Positions 6,209 through 7,590 of a stretch of DNA of 7,590 nt are shown piece by piece. The translations under genes and the position numbers were made by a program. The notes under the pieces were generated by a model. That model saw only the letters and a list, made by a program, of their open reading frames with translations. It was not told the DNA's origin and did not search any database. The first letter of the stretch is position 1. Each line of letters opens with the position of its first letter. Source of the stretch: Flavobacteriaceae bacterium (GTDB taxonomy: Bacteria > Bacteroidota > Bacteroidia > Flavobacteriales > Flavobacteriaceae); the NCBI GenBank assembly GCA_015488935.1, contig WFMU01000480.1:1-7590 (forward strand), in the 5' to 3' direction.

Positions 6209-6868
6209 ATGAAGACATATACCAAATCAAAATTAAACCAAGTAAAAAGAGGACACACACGAGCAACTTACGATGTAGAAAAAATAAACCAAATACTAGA
6301 CGCAGGTTTTATAGGATTTGTAAGTTACATTTACGAAGGTCGTGCCATAAGTTTACCAATGGCTTATGGACGAAAAGAAAATAAAATATATTTACATAGC
6401 TCTCAAGGCAATAGAATGTTGTTGGCATTATTAGAAAACAAAGAAATGAGTATGACTGTAATGCATTTAGATGCCTTAGTTTTGGCACGTTCTGGATTAC
6501 ATCATTCTGTAAATTATCGTTCGGCAACCTTATTTGGAACGTTAAAAAAAATAGAAGATATTAAAGAAAAAGAAGCCGCTTTGTTTTGTTTTATGGAACA
6601 CATGATGCAAGGGCGTTGGGATGCTGTACGACCAATGTTGCCAAACGAGTTGGAGAGAACAATGGTAGTAGAAATGACCATAGAAACAGCTTCGGCAAAA
6701 ATTAGAGATGTTGACGTTCTAGACGAACCAGAAGATGAAAAATTGCCAATTTGGGCTGGATTAGTACCATTGCGACAAGTAGCAGAATATCCGATTTCAG
6801 ATTCTAAATTAGAATCCTACATAAAAATTCCAGAACATGTATTAAACTATTACAAAAAAAATAAGTAG
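6209..6868 (+). CDS. Pyridoxamine 5'-phosphate oxidase-family FMN-binding split-barrel protein
   Basis: The protein has 219 residues and is soluble, with no signal peptide. It belongs to the PNPOx-like flavin split-barrel family (the branch that includes NimA-like and flavin-nucleotide-binding proteins), not to the well-studied PdxH. Typical segments are RGHTRATYDVEKINQILDAG (14-33), AISLPMAYGRKENKIYLHSSQGNRM (46-70), which forms the FMN phosphate and barrel strands, LARSGLHHSVNYRSATLFG (92-110) and LPIWAGLVPL (179-188). Members bind FMN and may reduce small molecules or act as flavin carriers; the exact reaction is unknown. ATG 6209 is chosen because the family N-terminus (KSKLNQVKRGHTRATYD) begins right after it; AAGGA lies rather far upstream. 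The gene is divergent from a PdxR/MocR-type gene, an arrangement that suggests it is regulated by that PLP-sensing protein. Its TAG stop touches the stop of the convergent response regulator gene, with no terminator between. Confidence 0.85.
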   Translation: MKTYTKSKLNQVKRGHTRATYDVEKINQILDAGFIGFVSYIYEGRAISLPMAYGRKENKIYLHSSQGNRMLLALLENKEMSMTVMHLDALVLARSGLHHSVNYRSATLFGTLKKIEDIKEKEAALFCFMEHMMQGRWDAVRPMLPNELERTMVVEMTIETASAKIRDVDVLDEPEDEKLPIWAGLVPLRQVAEYPISDSKLESYIKIPEHVLNYYKKNK

Positions 6869-7546
6869 TTATTTGCTGTTAATAGAATAGCCAATACCTT
6901 TGCTTGTACGAATGTATTCTTCTCCAATTTTCTTGCGAAGTTTTCTAATATGTACATCCAAAGTACGGTCGCCAACAATAATATAACTACCCCAAATATT
7001 CTTGTAAATTTCTTCTCTAGAGAACACTTTTTCAGGTTTAGAAGCAAGTAATAATAACAATTCAAATTCCTTTTTTGGTAATGCAATTTCTACATTATCT
7101 TTAATAACAAGTCTTTTCTCAAGGCTAATAGTAAGATTGCCAATAACGATTTCTTGCGCTGTAAGAGGAGTTTTATTTCTTTTTAATAAAGCCTTTACTC
7201 TAGCAATTAACGTTCTTGGTCTAATAGGTTTGGTAACATAGTCATCTGCACCAACATTAAAACCAGCAATTTCTGAATATTCTTCATTTCTTGCAGTTAA
7301 AAATAGAATAATAGTTTCTGCAAAATCAGGTATTTTTCTAAGTAAACGACAGGTTTCAATGCCGTCTAATTCAGGCATCATAACATCTAAAATAATTAAA
7401 TCAGGATTGGTTTTTTTTGCAATTTTAATAGCTTCTTTACCATTATTTGCCGTAGTAACATCATATTTTTCTTTCTCAAAATTGTATTTGAGAATTTCTA
7501 AAATATCAGGTTCATCATCTACAATTAATATTTTTTTTGTCGTCAT
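6869..7546 (-). CDS. OmpR/PhoB-family two-component response regulator
   Basis: The protein has 225 residues. The receiver domain (about 4-119) has the acidic pocket Asp10-Asp11 (ILIVDDEPD), the phospho-acceptor Asp54 (DLIILDVMMPELDG), Thr84 (LFLTARNE) and Lys106 (DDYVTKPI). The DNA-binding winged helix (about 128-222) has LPKKEFELLLLLASKPEKVFSREEIYKNIWG, then RTLDVHIRKLRKKIG and YIRTSKGIGYSI. All the residues needed for phosphorylation and switching are present, so it should be functional. It resembles the PhoB/RprY-like regulators of Bacteroidota. No histidine kinase is in the window: the downstream neighbour is convergent, so a cognate kinase would have to lie beyond base 7590 or elsewhere. 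ATG 7546 lies only 8 bases from a consensus -7 element, so the transcript leader should be very short. Confidence 0.93.
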   Translation of the reverse strand: MTTKKILIVDDEPDILEILKYNFEKEKYDVTTANNGKEAIKIAKKTNPDLIILDVMMPELDGIETCRLLRKIPDFAETIILFLTARNEEYSEIAGFNVGADDYVTKPIRPRTLIARVKALLKRNKTPLTAQEIVIGNLTISLEKRLVIKDNVEIALPKKEFELLLLLASKPEKVFSREEIYKNIWGSYIIVGDRTLDVHIRKLRKKIGEEYIRTSKGIGYSINSK

Positions 7547-7554
7547 AATTAATT

Positions 7555-7562
7555 CAAAGTTA
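7555..7562 (-). promoter_or_regulatory. Probable -7 promoter element for the response regulator gene
   Basis: On the minus strand TAACTTTG matches TAnnTTTG exactly and ends 8 bases before the ATG. A TTG at the -33 position is not present in the remaining bases of the window. It suggests that the regulator has its own promoter rather than depending only on an upstream kinase gene. Confidence 0.5.
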
Positions 7563-7590
7563 CTTATAAAAAATAGAAATGTATAAAATC

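Noticed and set aside
6106..6384. Plus-strand frame at the start of the FMN-binding protein gene
   Set aside because: It reads the same DNA in another frame; the frame from 6209 gives a clear PNPOx-family protein.
1..7590. CRISPR array, tRNA, rRNA or phage defence cassette
   Set aside because: I saw no regularly spaced repeats, no tRNA-like cloverleaf, no rRNA signature and no recognisable defence proteins.

Overview
The window looks like a piece of a Bacteroidota chromosome, most likely from the Flavobacteriia. The DNA is strongly AT-rich. Good Shine-Dalgarno sequences are scarce. Several genes are preceded by the Bacteroidota -7 promoter element TAnnTTTG. The protein families (a short Crp/Fnr regulator, a MocR/PdxR-type regulator beside an FMN split-barrel protein, an OmpR/PhoB regulator) fit that group. 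Genus cannot be set from the sequence alone.

Layout. Bases 1-861 hold the 3' part of a gene whose C-terminus is a CZB zinc-binding domain, here on a long charged linker. Bases about 862-2593 are an insertion-sequence graveyard. The 5' half of an IS1595-family transposase, with three single-base frame breaks, is cut off by an ISAs1-family element with 33-bp near-perfect inverted ends. That element's own transposase is also broken, by an insertion of about 47 bp and two in-frame TAA codons. The missing IS1595 half does not reappear on the far side and no target duplication is visible, so the locus was probably rearranged after insertion.

Bases 2656-4608 carry three co-directional plus-strand genes: a small two-helix membrane protein of unknown function, a Crp/Fnr-family regulator 17 bp after it, and a lipoprotein alpha/beta hydrolase. 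A CACA-AA-TGTG palindrome lies before the hydrolase gene, where a Crp/Fnr activator could bind. The hydrolase gene overlaps the convergent MocR-type gene by 17 bp.

Bases 4592-6868 are a divergent regulator/target pair: a PdxR/MocR-like GntR-aminotransferase regulator on the minus strand and a pyridoxamine-phosphate-oxidase-family FMN protein on the plus strand. The regulator frame is interrupted by one in-frame TAA where a leucine is expected, which separates the DNA-binding domain from the PLP-binding domain. Bases 6869-7546 (minus) encode an intact OmpR/PhoB-type response regulator whose stop codon abuts that of the FMN protein; no sensor kinase is in the window.

I see no convincing new multi-gene system. 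The items most worth a second look are the CZB protein without a visible chemoreceptor or cyclase module, the single nonsense codon in the MocR regulator, and the nested IS structure.
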